NCBI GenBank assembly: GCA_019359515.1
Contig: JAHHHC010000042.1
Coordinates: 1-56,899, forward strand
Direction: 5' to 3'
Source of the DNA: Desmonostoc vinosum HA7617-LM4
GTDB taxonomy: Bacteria; Cyanobacteriota; Cyanobacteriia; Cyanobacteriales; Nostocaceae
DNA length: 56,899 bases
The position numbers and the translations under genes are program-made. Shown here in pieces: positions 1 through 8,597 of this stretch; the first letter of the stretch is position 1, and every line of letters begins with the position of its first letter. The notes beneath the pieces are model-generated. The model was not told the origin of the DNA. It did no database searches and saw only the letters and a list, made by a program, of their open reading frames with translations.

Positions 1-119
1 TTCCTGGTGTCTATTGCGCGGTGGAACCACGCTGATACATCCCGAACTCAGAGGTGAAACGCTGCTGCGGCTACGATAGTTTAGGGGTTGCCCTACGCAA
101 CAATCGCTCGATGCCAGGT
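1..119 (+). rRNA. rrf: 5S ribosomal RNA
   Basis: This is the 5S rRNA of the large ribosomal subunit and the last gene of an rRNA operon whose 16S and 23S genes lie left of the window. The sequence has the cyanobacterial 5S pattern: a CCTGGTGTC 5' strand pairing with GATGCCAGG at the 3' end, and the conserved loop block CATCCCGAACTCAGAGGTGAAAC near 39-61. The start is at or within one base of the window edge. Recognised by eye; no covariance model was run. Confidence 0.93.
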
Positions 120-132
120 TTATATTTTACCT

Positions 133-172
133 AAAACCTCCCTTCAGATTCAAATCTGAAGGGAGGTTTTGT
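133..172 (+). terminator. rRNA operon terminator
   Basis: A near-perfect inverted repeat (AAAACCTCCCTTCAGATT, then its complement AATCTGAAGGGAGGTTTT) starts 14 bases after the 5S gene. The stem ends in a T run and can stop transcription of the rRNA operon. Confidence 0.9.
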
Positions 173-220
173 TATTGCTATGATTTTTATGTGTAATTAG
201 TTAAGGATTTTGAAATCACT

Positions 221-1142
221 AGACCTCTTGCAAAAGTCCTATAAGCGTGGGACAAGTAGGTAAGAGCTTTCTTGACATCTATGAGCTACGAAAAGGTAAA
301 GAACCTCAAACCAGAAGAATTCAAACGCTTGTGTGGTGTGCATCCGGAGACTTTTAGCCAGATGTCGGAGGTAGTGCGATCGCGTTCAAAAACAAAACTA
401 AAACCAGGGCGACCAGGTAAACTGAGTTTGGAAGACCAATTGTTGATGACATTGGAGTATTGGAGAGAGTACCGTACTTATTTTCATATTGGCCAATCTT
501 GGGGAGTCAACGAGTCAACAGCATATCGTGTGATCAGAAAAATTGAAGATATTCTCATCAGTTCAAGAGAATTTTCTCTTCCTGGTAAGAAAAAGCTTTC
601 CTACCCAAATTATCAAATAGAGGTAGTAGTAGTAGATGTTACAGAAAGCCCAATAGAACGTCCGAAAAAAAACAAAAACAATTCTACAGTGGAAAAAGAT
701 TCATACATACATTAAAATCTCAAGTTGTCGTAGACCAAACTACTGGAGAAATCCTCTGTACCGCACATGGTAAAGGAAAAGAGCATGATTTTCGTATCTT
801 CAAAAACAGTAAAGTTCGGTTGAGAAAAGATATCGAATGCTTGGGTGATAAAGGATATCAAGGAATTCAGAAACTTCATGCTAACAGCCGAATACCAAAA
901 AAGAAACCTAGAGGCGGTGAACTGAGTCCTGAAGAGAAAAAGAGTAATCAAGAGTTAGCCAAAGTTCGGGTAATAGGTGAGCATATCAATCGAAAACTGA
1001 AAATATTTAAAATTTTTTCTGACCGTTATCGTAATCGTCGAAAAAGATTTGCTTTGAGATTTAATCTCATAGCTAGTTTGTATAACTATGAGCTTCGTCT
1101 CCTCAAAACTGAATCTGCTTAACTGACTTTTGCAAGAGGTCT
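221..1142 (+). mobile_element. IS5-like insertion sequence, complete
   Basis: The element has perfect 18-bp terminal inverted repeats (AGACCTCTTGCAAAAGTC at 221-238 and its complement at 1125-1142). It is flanked by a 3-bp direct repeat ACT (218-220 and 1143-1145), which looks like the target duplication. Its 922 bp hold one transposase in two overlapping frames. Size, 3-bp ANT duplication and transposase type suit the frameshifting IS5-family groups. It sits between the rRNA operon and the cys cluster. The same terminal sequence recurs at 16984 and 56005 in non-coding derivatives. Confidence 0.93.
281..1122 (+). CDS. IS5-family transposase made by -1 frameshifting
   Basis: The first frame (to 715) encodes an N-terminal helix-turn-helix domain followed by the first catalytic region (VVVVDVTESPIERP). 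The second frame carries the rest of a DDE transposase, including DKGYQG and a late RVIGEH glutamate region, and stops at 1122. The frames join if the ribosome slips back one base on the run of eight A at 665-672. The joined product then reads RPKKKQKQFYSGK, the usual conserved stretch of this family, and is about 280 residues long. I chose ATG 281; a TTG at 272 in the same frame is possible. Both halves look intact, so the copy may be active. Programmed slippage is inferred, not shown. Confidence 0.88.
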
Positions 1143-1148
1143 ACTCTT

Positions 1149-1739
1149 TCAAATCTCGTAGTACCAAATATCTTCTTCTCGCAACACGATTCGATGCAAA
1201 GACAGACGGTTGATTAACCCTTCCTGCTCAAATTGCCCCAGAACGCGAGTGATAGTTACGCGAGTTGAACCGAGGATTTCTGCTAGGTCTTCATGAGTTA
1301 GACGCATATCTATCAACCGTCCTTTCTCAACTTCTGAACCAAATTTTTTGGATAGCCATGCTAATAGTTTGATCAGCATAGTATCTACTTTTTTGTAGCT
1401 ACGAATAATCATCAGTTCTTCAGCCTGCTGGATATGGTTAAGTAGAGTTTCTGTTAAAAGTGTCCATTCTTTTATAGGTAAGATAGCCGCCTCTACTTTA
1501 GTCAAGCATTCCATTTGATATGGTTCTGATTTTGACAATGCTTTACCAACTACGTCTCCAGGCCCCCACAATCCCAAAGCAACAGTTGTACCATCTTCTA
1601 AATATGTAAAAGACCGAACAAAACCCGTTTCAATCTGCCAAAGACTATCTTGATGCTCTGGCAGAAATGACCGACGTGCAAAAAGCTGCTTAGCACTTTG
1701 ACTGGGTGAATTGGCAAAGGCTGAGTATAATGACACCAT
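1149..1739 (-). CDS. Crp/Fnr-family transcriptional regulator (CysR-like)
   Basis: A 196-residue regulator with an N-terminal cyclic-nucleotide-binding-type beta barrel (about residues 20-95), a dimerisation helix (about 100-130) and a Crp-type helix-turn-helix (about 148-170, LTHEDLAEILGSTRVTITRV). It lacks the cysteine cluster of Fnr proteins. It is next to cysE and near cysK. In Synechococcus a Crp-family protein, CysR, is encoded with srpG (cysteine synthase) and srpH (serine acetyltransferase), so a role in sulfur control is a reasonable inference. The region upstream of its start carries the motif shared with the Rrf2 gene (1761-1781). NtcA-like roles are less likely given the context. 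Confidence 0.8.
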   Translation of the reverse strand: MVSLYSAFANSPSQSAKQLFARRSFLPEHQDSLWQIETGFVRSFTYLEDGTTVALGLWGPGDVVGKALSKSEPYQMECLTKVEAAILPIKEWTLLTETLLNHIQQAEELMIIRSYKKVDTMLIKLLAWLSKKFGSEVEKGRLIDMRLTHEDLAEILGSTRVTITRVLGQFEQEGLINRLSLHRIVLREEDIWYYEI

Positions 1740-1760
1740 GATATATAATACAATTCCTCG

Positions 1761-1781
1761 ATCAATTAACCGTAGTATATA
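1761..1781. promoter_or_regulatory. Candidate operator upstream of the Crp-family gene
   Basis: This 21-base block matches 19 of 21 positions of the block at 3003-3023, which overlaps the start of the Rrf2 gene. The common core is ACCGTAGTATAT. It lies 22 bases upstream of the start codon of the minus-strand regulator gene, as expected for a promoter-proximal operator. Which protein binds it is unknown; the neighbouring Rrf2 protein is the first candidate. Confidence 0.5.
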
Positions 1782-1892
1782 TATATCAGGTTCTTGGGCT
1801 AATTCGTAATTGAGAATGGGTGGTTTGTTATTTCTTCCCCGCCTCTCCTACTGCTTAGCTTCAAAAGCGATGGGATATTTATTGGGAAGTTT

Positions 1893-2621
1893 CTAAATTC
1901 CTGCACCATCAAGAAAATCTTCAATCATCCAATCAGAATTATTGTTTTTAGCTTTGTCTGTTTGTTCGTTGTCTACATCGGTTGGAGACAATGATGATTG
2001 AGGTTCCAATTGCTGTAGCTGTTTCTCTAAAGCTTTGACTCGTTCAAATAAAGCTCGAATCACTTCGGCTTCTACGTCTCGGAGTTTATCATGATCCAAA
2101 ATGTTACTACTGGAGTTGTTTTGACGGATCACACGTCCAGGGATTCCAACAACAGTAGTATTACTTGGCACATCACGTAATACTACCGAACCAGCACCAA
2201 TACGTACACGATCGCCTATCAAAATATTACCTAATACTTTCGCACCTGCTCCTACAACTACGTGAGTACCTAAAGTTGGATGGCGCTTACCGCTTTCTTT
2301 ACCAGTACCACCAAGGGTAACACCTTGATAAATTAACGCATAATCACCGACAATTGCTGTCTCACCAATTACTACTCCCATACCATGGTCGATAAATACT
2401 CCCTTGCCAATTATTGCCCCTGGATGGATTTCAATTCCAGTTAAAAACCGACTAATTTGGGAGATAAACCGAGGTATAAAAGGAATTCTAATTTTATTGA
2501 GCCTGTGCGCTATTCGATGAAATACTAAAGCTTGAAGCCCAGGATAACAGAACAAGACTTCCAGCCAGTTACGGGCTGCGGGATCACGTTCGTAAATGGT
2601 TTGCAAATCGGTTAGTAGCAT
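1893..2621 (-). CDS. cysE: Serine O-acetyltransferase
   Basis: Makes O-acetylserine from serine and acetyl-CoA, the substrate of the cysteine synthase encoded nearby. The 242-residue protein has the alpha-helical N-terminal domain, then the left-handed beta-helix of hexapeptide repeats (about 62-165) with the catalytic region IEIHPGA and [13 protein letters not shown] (H66, D78, H79) and the C-terminal PGRVIR end of the helix. A charged tail of about 70 residues follows. The frame stays open upstream to 2780, but that part is dispersed-repeat sequence, so I start at ATG 2621 ([14 protein letters not shown]). It resembles plasmid-type srpH of Synechococcus in context. Transcribed away from the Rrf2-cysK pair. 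Confidence 0.93.
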   Translation of the reverse strand: MLLTDLQTIYERDPAARNWLEVLFCYPGLQALVFHRIAHRLNKIRIPFIPRFISQISRFLTGIEIHPGAIIGKGVFIDHGMGVVIGETAIVGDYALIYQGVTLGGTGKESGKRHPTLGTHVVVGAGAKVLGNILIGDRVRIGAGSVVLRDVPSNTTVVGIPGRVIRQNNSSSNILDHDKLRDVEAEVIRALFERVKALEKQLQQLEPQSSLSPTDVDNEQTDKAKNNNSDWMIEDFLDGAGI

Positions 2622-3002
2622 AGTTGGGGAATGGGGAACTTGTACTGAGCGTAAAGCCCTGCGGGCATGGCTGCACTTACCGTATAGCCTCTCCGACAGG
2701 AGAAGTCGAAGTATGGTGAATAGGGAATTGGGGGTTGGGGATTGAGGATTGGGGAATAATGTTTTCCCATACACCTTCACACCCCCAAATGCTTAAACCC
2801 AGTTTCCAAACAGAATTGGGAAATTCTTACCCAGTACCTAGTCCCCAATCCCCAGCCCCCAATATTAGCCATATGTGGTAATTATGTAAGATAATCCACA
2901 GTAAATCGATAAACTTTTAGGGTTTTATTGGTAGTATGTGGGATAGTATCACATCCAATACTTTAAGAACAATTAACTTTGATATTGGTATGCTAAAAGC
3001 CC
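2622..3002. other. Intergenic region between cysE and the Rrf2 gene
   Basis: About 380 bases between divergent genes. The part next to cysE (2640-2880) is made of dispersed repeats: a GCGGGCATGGCTGC/TCTCCGACAGGAGAAG type block and short runs of CCCCAATCCCC. The part next to the Rrf2 gene (2880-3002) is AT-rich and is where both promoters probably lie. No gene is seen. Confidence 0.6.
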
Positions 3003-3023
3003 ATCAATTTACCGTAGTATATT
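3003..3023. promoter_or_regulatory. Palindromic operator candidate at the Rrf2 gene start
   Basis: AATTTAC (3006-3012), four bases, then GTATATT (3017-3023) form a dyad with one mismatch, a form typical of dimeric Rrf2 regulators. It overlaps the assigned TTG start of the Rrf2 gene, so it may mean autorepression or a slightly later true start. A 19/21 match lies upstream of the Crp-family gene at 1761-1781. Confidence 0.55.
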
Positions 3024-3489
3024 GAGTACAGACTTGAACAGCCAACAATACGCTCTTTTAGATCTGTCTTCTAAAGTCGAATATGCTCTACTAGCACTTT
3101 TAGAACTGGCAGGTCACCACGGAAAAAAAGTGCCTCTAACTATGAGTGAGATCACAACTAAGCAACCCATACCTGAGCGCTATTTGGAGCAAATTTTGAC
3201 TAGCCTACGGCGTGCTGGTGTGGTACAGAGTCAACGCGGTTCTAAAGGAGGTTTCTTGCTAACTCGTGAACCTTGGCAGATTACTTTGCTAGAGATTGTC
3301 ACTTTGGTAGAAGGTGAGCGAAAAGAGAAAGGAAACTCTAACCCTCCTACTTTAGAAAAAAGTCTGATTTATGAAATCTGGGAGCAAGCCAATACGGCTG
3401 CGGTTGAGGTTTTAAGGGGTTATACACTCCAAGACTTGTACCAGGAAAGAGAGGCTCGCGCACAGCAGAGTCCCATGTATTATATTTAG
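3022..3489 (+). CDS. Rrf2-family transcriptional regulator (CymR-like)
   Basis: A 155-residue Rrf2 winged-helix protein: the recognisable core begins at LSSKVEYALLALLELAGHHG and continues through IPERYLEQILTSLRRAGVV and the wing SQRGSKGGFLL. It contains no cysteine at all, so it cannot hold the iron-sulfur cluster of IscR or NsrR. In this it resembles CymR of Bacillus, the cysteine-metabolism repressor that works in complex with CysK. Here it lies 18 bases upstream of cysK, apparently in one operon, which supports a CymR-like role by inference. The start is uncertain: TTG 3022 is the longest option, TTG 3034 the next. A palindrome overlaps the first start. Confidence 0.85.
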   Translation: MSTDLNSQQYALLDLSSKVEYALLALLELAGHHGKKVPLTMSEITTKQPIPERYLEQILTSLRRAGVVQSQRGSKGGFLLTREPWQITLLEIVTLVEGERKEKGNSNPPTLEKSLIYEIWEQANTAAVEVLRGYTLQDLYQEREARAQQSPMYYI

Positions 3490-3507
3490 CTAGAAACTAG
3501 TTTGCAT

Positions 3508-4470
3508 ATGCGGATAGCAAAAGATATCACAGAGTTAGTCGGACGGACTCCTTTAGTTCAATTAAACAAGATTCCCCAAACATTAGGAGCAGTTGCTCAG
3601 ATTGTTGTGAAGCTAGAGAGCATGAATCCAGCTGCTTCTGTCAAGGATCGGATTGGTGTGAGCATGGTAGAAACAGCAGAGAAAGCAGGTGTGATTCACC
3701 CACAAAAAACTATCTTGGTAGAGCCGACCTCTGGTAATACGGGAATTGCTCTGGCAATGGTGGCAGCTGCTAAGGGCTACCATTTAATTCTAACGATGCC
3801 TGACACAATGAGCCAAGAACGACGAGCGATGCTTAGAGCTTATGGCGCACAACTGGAATTAACACCGGGAGTAGAAGGAATGCGAGGGGCGATCGCACGT
3901 GCAGAGCAAATTGTCGCGCAAACGCCGGATGCTTACATGTTGCAACAGTTCCGCAACCTGGCTAACCCCAGCGTTCACGCCAGCACCACAGCGGAGGAAA
4001 TCTGGGCTGATACAGATGGACAGGTGGATATTCTCGTGGCAGGAGTGGGTACTGGTGGGACGATTACGGGAGTTGCAGAAGTTATCAAAGCTCGCAAACC
4101 AAGTTTTCAAGCGATCGCGGTTGAGCCAAACAATAGTCCAGTATTGGCAGGTGGTAAACCAGGGCCACACAAAATTCAGGGGATTGGCCCGGGATTTATC
4201 CCAGCAATTTACCGTGGGGAACTAGTAGATGAGGTAATTTCGGTAACAGATGAGCAGGCGATCGCTTACAGTCGCCGTTTAGCAAAAGAAGAAGGATTAC
4301 TATCAGGTATTTCTGCGGGAGCTGCTTTATATGCTGCCATTCAGGTAGCGCAGCGACTAGAAAACGCAGGCCGCTTAATCGTCATGATCCAGCCTAGTTT
4401 TGGCGAACGCTATCTCAGCACCTCACTGTTTAAAGATCCAGAGGAAAGCGAATGGTTAAATAAAGTTTAA
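3508..4470 (+). CDS. cysK: Cysteine synthase (O-acetylserine sulfhydrylase)
   Basis: A PLP enzyme that makes cysteine from O-acetylserine and sulfide in the cytoplasm. The 320-residue protein has the PLP lysine in [11 protein letters not shown] (K46), the substrate loop SGNTG (75-79), the phosphate-binding GTGGT (181-185) and the late LSGISAGAA segment. I start at ATG 3508 ([16 protein letters not shown]) rather than TTG 3502. It follows the Rrf2 gene by 18 bases and with cysE forms a complete serine-to-cysteine route. Other cysteine synthase genes may exist elsewhere, so this could be the inducible or stress copy. Confidence 0.95.
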   Translation: MRIAKDITELVGRTPLVQLNKIPQTLGAVAQIVVKLESMNPAASVKDRIGVSMVETAEKAGVIHPQKTILVEPTSGNTGIALAMVAAAKGYHLILTMPDTMSQERRAMLRAYGAQLELTPGVEGMRGAIARAEQIVAQTPDAYMLQQFRNLANPSVHASTTAEEIWADTDGQVDILVAGVGTGGTITGVAEVIKARKPSFQAIAVEPNNSPVLAGGKPGPHKIQGIGPGFIPAIYRGELVDEVISVTDEQAIAYSRRLAKEEGLLSGISAGAALYAAIQVAQRLENAGRLIVMIQPSFGERYLSTSLFKDPEESEWLNKV

Positions 4471-4756
4471 GGCAATGGGGAGTACTGACAGGTGTAGGTT
4501 TTTAATATTTTGCGTTTTGATCGACGCGGGGACGCGGGGACGAGGAGACGCACAGAAAGATTTTAAAACGAAAAAATAGGCTTTTTTAGATTGAATTTTA
4601 GATTGAATGTAAAATACTTACACCTGTGAGAGTGAGGATTAGGGGAAAAGGGATTTTGATGAAAGAAGGTAAAGGTTTAAAGCTGGGTTGGGCTGGCTTT
4701 ACCCCGCTACGTACCGAAGCGTCTTTGATAGGAGAAGATCGCCTCTTGTGGGCGGT

Positions 4757-5440
4757 CTAATTTTTGCTGTTCCCTTTCGTTAAAACCATCAAACAAATAC
4801 AACTAGCAACTAGCTTTATTAAACTCAAAGCCTCACTATCTAAGACAATAAAAGCACCCAATCCTATCAATACAAAAGGCACAATATTACTACCATAACG
4901 AGATAAAACTTCAGCGACTGCCTGCTGATGAGTTAATTTATATGTTATATAACACCAAATACCTAAGAGAATGAGAAATAAACTTATAATTACTAAAAAA
5001 CTTTCTAAATTACTGCTGGCAAATAATGGCACATAAACACTAATGTTATCACTACCGTTAGCAATGGTGATTGCTGCAACACTATAAGCTTGAGGAGAAA
5101 GAAAGCCAGAAAAAGTTAATGCTTCAGATTCTGGTGTCAATGTTACATCTGCTGCTGGTGAATCATCCTCTCGATTTATTAAGTTACTAATACCTATTGC
5201 AATTGGAATTAAACCGAGTAATCCAATCAAATTTTTTGGTAATATTAAACCGCCAAATAAACCAGGTAAACTGAGGATTAATAAAACGGTGAAACCAAGA
5301 TATTGTCCAGCAACGATGTGCTGAGGTCGGAAATTGGCATTGATTTGAGAAAACAATAGTAATAGAATAACGAGATCATCTATATTAGTGGCGCTAAACG
5401 CAAATATTCCTGTACCAATTGCAGTAACTAAGGTATTCAT
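4757..5440 (-). CDS. CadD-family transporter, copy 1
   Basis: A 227-residue membrane protein with about six hydrophobic segments. It has the two signature stretches of the cadmium-resistance transporter family (CadD, LysE superfamily): ATNIDDLVILLLLFSQ near the N terminus and IANGSDNISVYVPLF in the second half. These acidic/asparagine motifs repeat the internal symmetry of the family. Substrate is not certain; the family is linked to cadmium or other cation export, and many cyanobacteria carry several copies. It is divergent from a clear paralogue at 5658. Confidence 0.82.
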   Translation of the reverse strand: MNTLVTAIGTGIFAFSATNIDDLVILLLLFSQINANFRPQHIVAGQYLGFTVLLILSLPGLFGGLILPKNLIGLLGLIPIAIGISNLINREDDSPAADVTLTPESEALTFSGFLSPQAYSVAAITIANGSDNISVYVPLFASSNLESFLVIISLFLILLGIWCYITYKLTHQQAVAEVLSRYGSNIVPFVLIGLGAFIVLDSEALSLIKLVASCICLMVLTKGNSKN

Positions 5441-5657
5441 ATTTTAAAAGTAACTGAATGTACAGAATTTAGGAATTGGGAATTAGATTTTTATATTTTA
5501 TCTTGAATTAAATAGTTTTATATCTCTTAACCTCCCAGTTGTATTGTTTTAGTAGTAGTCTAACTTCCAATGTGAAACTGTTTGGAATTTCGAGTTGTAT
5601 AACGATAGAGTTGTTTAATCTGCTACGATAGTAAACTGTATCTAATGAATATTCAGC

Positions 5658-6320
5658 ATGATGCAACTATGGACAGCTTTAACAGAAGGGTTAATTGCTT
5701 TTACAGCTACCAATGTTGATGACATTATTATTTTGATGCTATTTTTCTCACAAGTAGATGCTAATTTTCGCGTTTCACATATTGTTATTGGTCAATATTT
5801 GGGTTTTGCAGCCATTGTTATAGCTAGTTTACCAGGATTTTTTGGTGGTTTAATTATCCGACGAGAATTTATCGGATTATTGGGATTATTACCAATAGCG
5901 ATCGGTTTGAAGCAATTAGTATTTAAAAAACAAGAAACAACAGAAGTTCAGACAGTAACAACTGATTTTAGTCAGTCATCTTCGACTAACCCCATATCGT
6001 CTTTTATTTTGAGTGTTTTACATCCTCAAACATATACTGTTGCCACAGTAACTTTTGCGAATGGTGGTGACAATATCAGTATATATATTCCGTTATTTGC
6101 TGGTCATAGTTTCGTTAGTTTAGGAGTAATTTTGAGTGTATTTTTTTTCTTAGTAGGAGTTTGGTGTATTGTTGCTTATTTATTAAGTCGTCAAGCTGCG
6201 ATCGCTTATATTTTAAGTCGCTATGGTAAAGCTTGTGTTCCTTTTATATTAATTGGTTTAGGTTTATTAATCATATATGAGAGAGGTACATTTAGCTTAT
6301 TACCTTGGATAAGAACCTAA
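5658..6320 (+). CDS. CadD-family transporter, copy 2
   Basis: A 220-residue membrane protein, paralogous to the divergent gene at 4757-5440: ATNVDDIIILMLFFSQ and FANGGDNISIYIPLF occupy the same places. Two ATG codons are adjacent at the start (5658 and 5661). The 217-base divergent region between the paralogues must hold both promoters; I see no clear operator in it. Likely a cation exporter of the inner or plasma membrane, substrate unknown. The pair looks like an inverted duplication that has since diverged well beyond DNA similarity. Confidence 0.82.
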   Translation: MMQLWTALTEGLIAFTATNVDDIIILMLFFSQVDANFRVSHIVIGQYLGFAAIVIASLPGFFGGLIIRREFIGLLGLLPIAIGLKQLVFKKQETTEVQTVTTDFSQSSSTNPISSFILSVLHPQTYTVATVTFANGGDNISIYIPLFAGHSFVSLGVILSVFFFLVGVWCIVAYLLSRQAAIAYILSRYGKACVPFILIGLGLLIIYERGTFSLLPWIRT

Positions 6321-6366
6321 TTTAATTTTTTCCATACACCCTGCGCCTCTGCCTGTTCTCCAACAA

Positions 6367-7605
6367 CTAACGACTCAACAATAAAAACGCTGTTTGAAAT
6401 AATCCCACCACAAAACCTAGCACTCCACCTAAAGTGACGATCGCTTGCAATTCGTTCTTGACAATTCCCTCAATTGCAGCTTCTAAATCAGCGGGTGAGG
6501 TTGATTTTACTCTGTCAACGATTACTTGGTCTATCGACAAAATTGGAATTGCTTGTGCCATAATCGCTTCTAAATCTTTCTCCAAATACCGCTCTAAAAT
6601 TAAAGCTAACTCTTGACTGACAACTTCTAAAGAAGTTGTCATCACGGGTGAAGTACTCAGACGATTTAGTAATAATTCAGCAATATGTTCCCAATTAACA
6701 GAGTCAGTTAATCCTTGGAGTAAATCGCTGCCACTAGTTTGTAGATAATGGCGAACACTTTCGCGTGTAGTCTTTCGTAGTTGTCGGACTGTGCCAATTG
6801 GTAAGTTTTGTAATGAGATATTTTGCAGCAACTTCTTGAAGCGATCGCGCATTTGCAAATCTTGTGTTAATTCTTGCAAACGAGCATTTGTCACCTCTTT
6901 CTCATCCAAACAAAAAGTCCGCAATCTAGTCAGAGTATTGCGTAAACCAAATAAATTAGCTACCACCCAGTATGTACCACTGGTTTTCTCTCGGAAGCTT
7001 TCGTCAACAATTTGAATTGTACGATCTGTCAAAAAATCAACTATTGCCTGTCGCAGAACATCCGGTGGTAAAACAACTTGTAATAACCAATCTGCTAGCC
7101 GTGTGGCTTGTTCTTCAGTTAGTTGAAATTCTAGCAATATTTGGTCAAAAATTTGATTGATCTGCGCTTCCAAAAAGTCCTCACGCCGCGCCAAAACCTT
7201 GAGTAATCGCGGCAATGATTCCCCTAATAAATCTCGTAAAATATTTGCTACAATTCTGGCGCTTTTTTGATTTGTATCTGTTTTTACTTGGGCGATCGCT
7301 AGTTGTAATAACCAAAGAATTGCTGCTTGCACCCGTTCTGTTTGTAACAAACGTCGCGCCAGATTTTGTAATTCCTCTGGTGTCAGTAGCGACCCCATGA
7401 TTGTATTAGAAATATTCAGAGCTAAACGTTCCTGATTGCGGGGAATCAAACCAGGAGTAAAAGGTATTCTTCGTCCTCCGATATAAATTGCTTTGTAAGG
7501 ACGAAATAACATTTTGATGGCTATATCATTCGTAAAATAGCCAATTACTGCACCCAGTATTGGAGGAGATATGTACAGCCAAAGATGAGACCAATCTACA
7601 GCCAT
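6367..7605 (-). CDS. DUF445 family membrane-associated protein
   Basis: A 412-residue protein of the DUF445 (YheB-like) family. It begins with a membrane segment containing the family pattern [20 protein letters not shown], then FRPY...[20 protein letters not shown], a long helical middle rich in leucine and arginine, and a C-terminal membrane helix ([19 protein letters not shown]). The function of the family is not established. It stands alone between the CadD paralogue and menG, both gaps being filled with short dispersed repeats. Confidence 0.88.
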   Translation of the reverse strand: MAVDWSHLWLYISPPILGAVIGYFTNDIAIKMLFRPYKAIYIGGRRIPFTPGLIPRNQERLALNISNTIMGSLLTPEELQNLARRLLQTERVQAAILWLLQLAIAQVKTDTNQKSARIVANILRDLLGESLPRLLKVLARREDFLEAQINQIFDQILLEFQLTEEQATRLADWLLQVVLPPDVLRQAIVDFLTDRTIQIVDESFREKTSGTYWVVANLFGLRNTLTRLRTFCLDEKEVTNARLQELTQDLQMRDRFKKLLQNISLQNLPIGTVRQLRKTTRESVRHYLQTSGSDLLQGLTDSVNWEHIAELLLNRLSTSPVMTTSLEVVSQELALILERYLEKDLEAIMAQAIPILSIDQVIVDRVKSTSPADLEAAIEGIVKNELQAIVTLGGVLGFVVGLFQTAFLLLSR

Positions 7606-7796
7606 TAGTCATTTGTCATTAGTGAGCTAGTGCGGTCTTGGGGTCTCCCCAAGTAGAGCAGCCAGCCGCGTGGGCGGGCTTTCCGACTTGAGCGGACTGG
7701 CGTCAAGTGGCACGGTTTCCCCCATGAGCAACTAGCGAACCCATAGGGTCATTTGTCATTGGTTATTAGTTATAAATTACTAATAACTAATAACTA
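7606..7796. repeat. Dispersed-repeat spacer between menG and the DUF445 gene
   Basis: The gap is almost wholly short repeats: GTCATTTGTCATTAGT-type strings at both ends and a GC-rich inverted block in the middle (about 7630-7745). No gene is seen. Confidence 0.5.
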
Positions 7797-8489
7797 TCAA
7801 GCTTTCGTTACTGCCAGCACTCCCATCATATCGTTCGCAATGGGGTAGTGTGTGACGGATGTAAAACCAACTTGACGGGCTATCCCTACTTGCTCTTTTC
7901 CATTGGGAAAGCGATCTAAGCTAGGACTGATGTAAGCGTACTCTTCTTTTAAGCCTAAATGATTTGCTACTGGCACCACAAGATTATCCAAATACCACTG
8001 CTGAAGGGCGCGTAATTGAGAATTGCTTGGTCGATGAAAATCTAAGATGGCAGCTTTTGCACCAGGTTTTAAGACACGGTGTAACTCTTTAAGGCTGCGA
8101 GGAATATCCGTAACATTTCTCAAACCATAACCCATCGTTGCGGCGTCAAATTGGTCATCGTTAAAGGGTAAATCTAACACATCAGCTTCTACCCAAGTAA
8201 TGACAGGCTGGGGATATTGCTTTTGAGAGCGTTCTTTTGCAGTTTCTAGCAAATTTGGCGAAAAGTCTACTCCATATACTTGTCCTGTGACTCCCACGCG
8301 TCGCGCTAAACGTAAGGTTAAATCTCCACTACCGCAACACAAATCCAAGCAAGTATCTCCTGGTTTGGCTGCACTCCATTTCACTGTCATTTCTTTCCAT
8401 ATGCGGTGTTGTCCAAGACTCAACCAATCGTTCAATTGGTCATAGACAGGGGCAATACGGTTAAAAATAGCTTGAATTTTATTGGTCAT
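7797..8489 (-). CDS. menG: Demethylphylloquinone methyltransferase
   Basis: A 230-residue class I SAM methyltransferase of the UbiE/MenG family. The SAM-binding motif I is LDLCCGSGDLT (48-58); GYGLRNVTDIPRSLKELHRVLKPG and the final methyltransferase strands follow in the normal order. In cyanobacteria this enzyme carries out the last methylation of phylloquinone, the secondary electron acceptor of photosystem I, which fits a genome with psaC in the same window. Start ATG 8489 gives the normal N terminus (IFNRIAPVYDQLNDWLSLGQHR). Family assignment is firm; quinone specificity is inferred from the organism. Confidence 0.93.
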   Translation of the reverse strand: MTNKIQAIFNRIAPVYDQLNDWLSLGQHRIWKEMTVKWSAAKPGDTCLDLCCGSGDLTLRLARRVGVTGQVYGVDFSPNLLETAKERSQKQYPQPVITWVEADVLDLPFNDDQFDAATMGYGLRNVTDIPRSLKELHRVLKPGAKAAILDFHRPSNSQLRALQQWYLDNLVVPVANHLGLKEEYAYISPSLDRFPNGKEQVGIARQVGFTSVTHYPIANDMMGVLAVTKA

Positions 8490-8539
8490 TGGTCAAAGAT
8501 TATTTGTCATTTGTTCTTGGCAAATGACAAAGCGTCAAG

Positions 8540-8567
8540 TCTGACCCCCCGCAAGCCGGGGGTCAGA
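8540..8567. repeat. Perfect 10-bp stem-loop between two minus-strand genes
   Basis: TCTGACCCCC pairs with GGGGGTCAGA around an 8-base loop. It lies between the response regulator and menG. No T run follows on either strand, so it is not a classical terminator; it may be a repeat or an RNA-processing structure. Confidence 0.5.
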
Positions 8568-8597
8568 ACTTTGTAACACAGAACTAAGGACAAATAA

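Noticed and set aside
3022-3489. IscR/NsrR-type iron-sulfur regulator
   Set aside because: The Rrf2 protein has no cysteine residues, so cluster binding is excluded.
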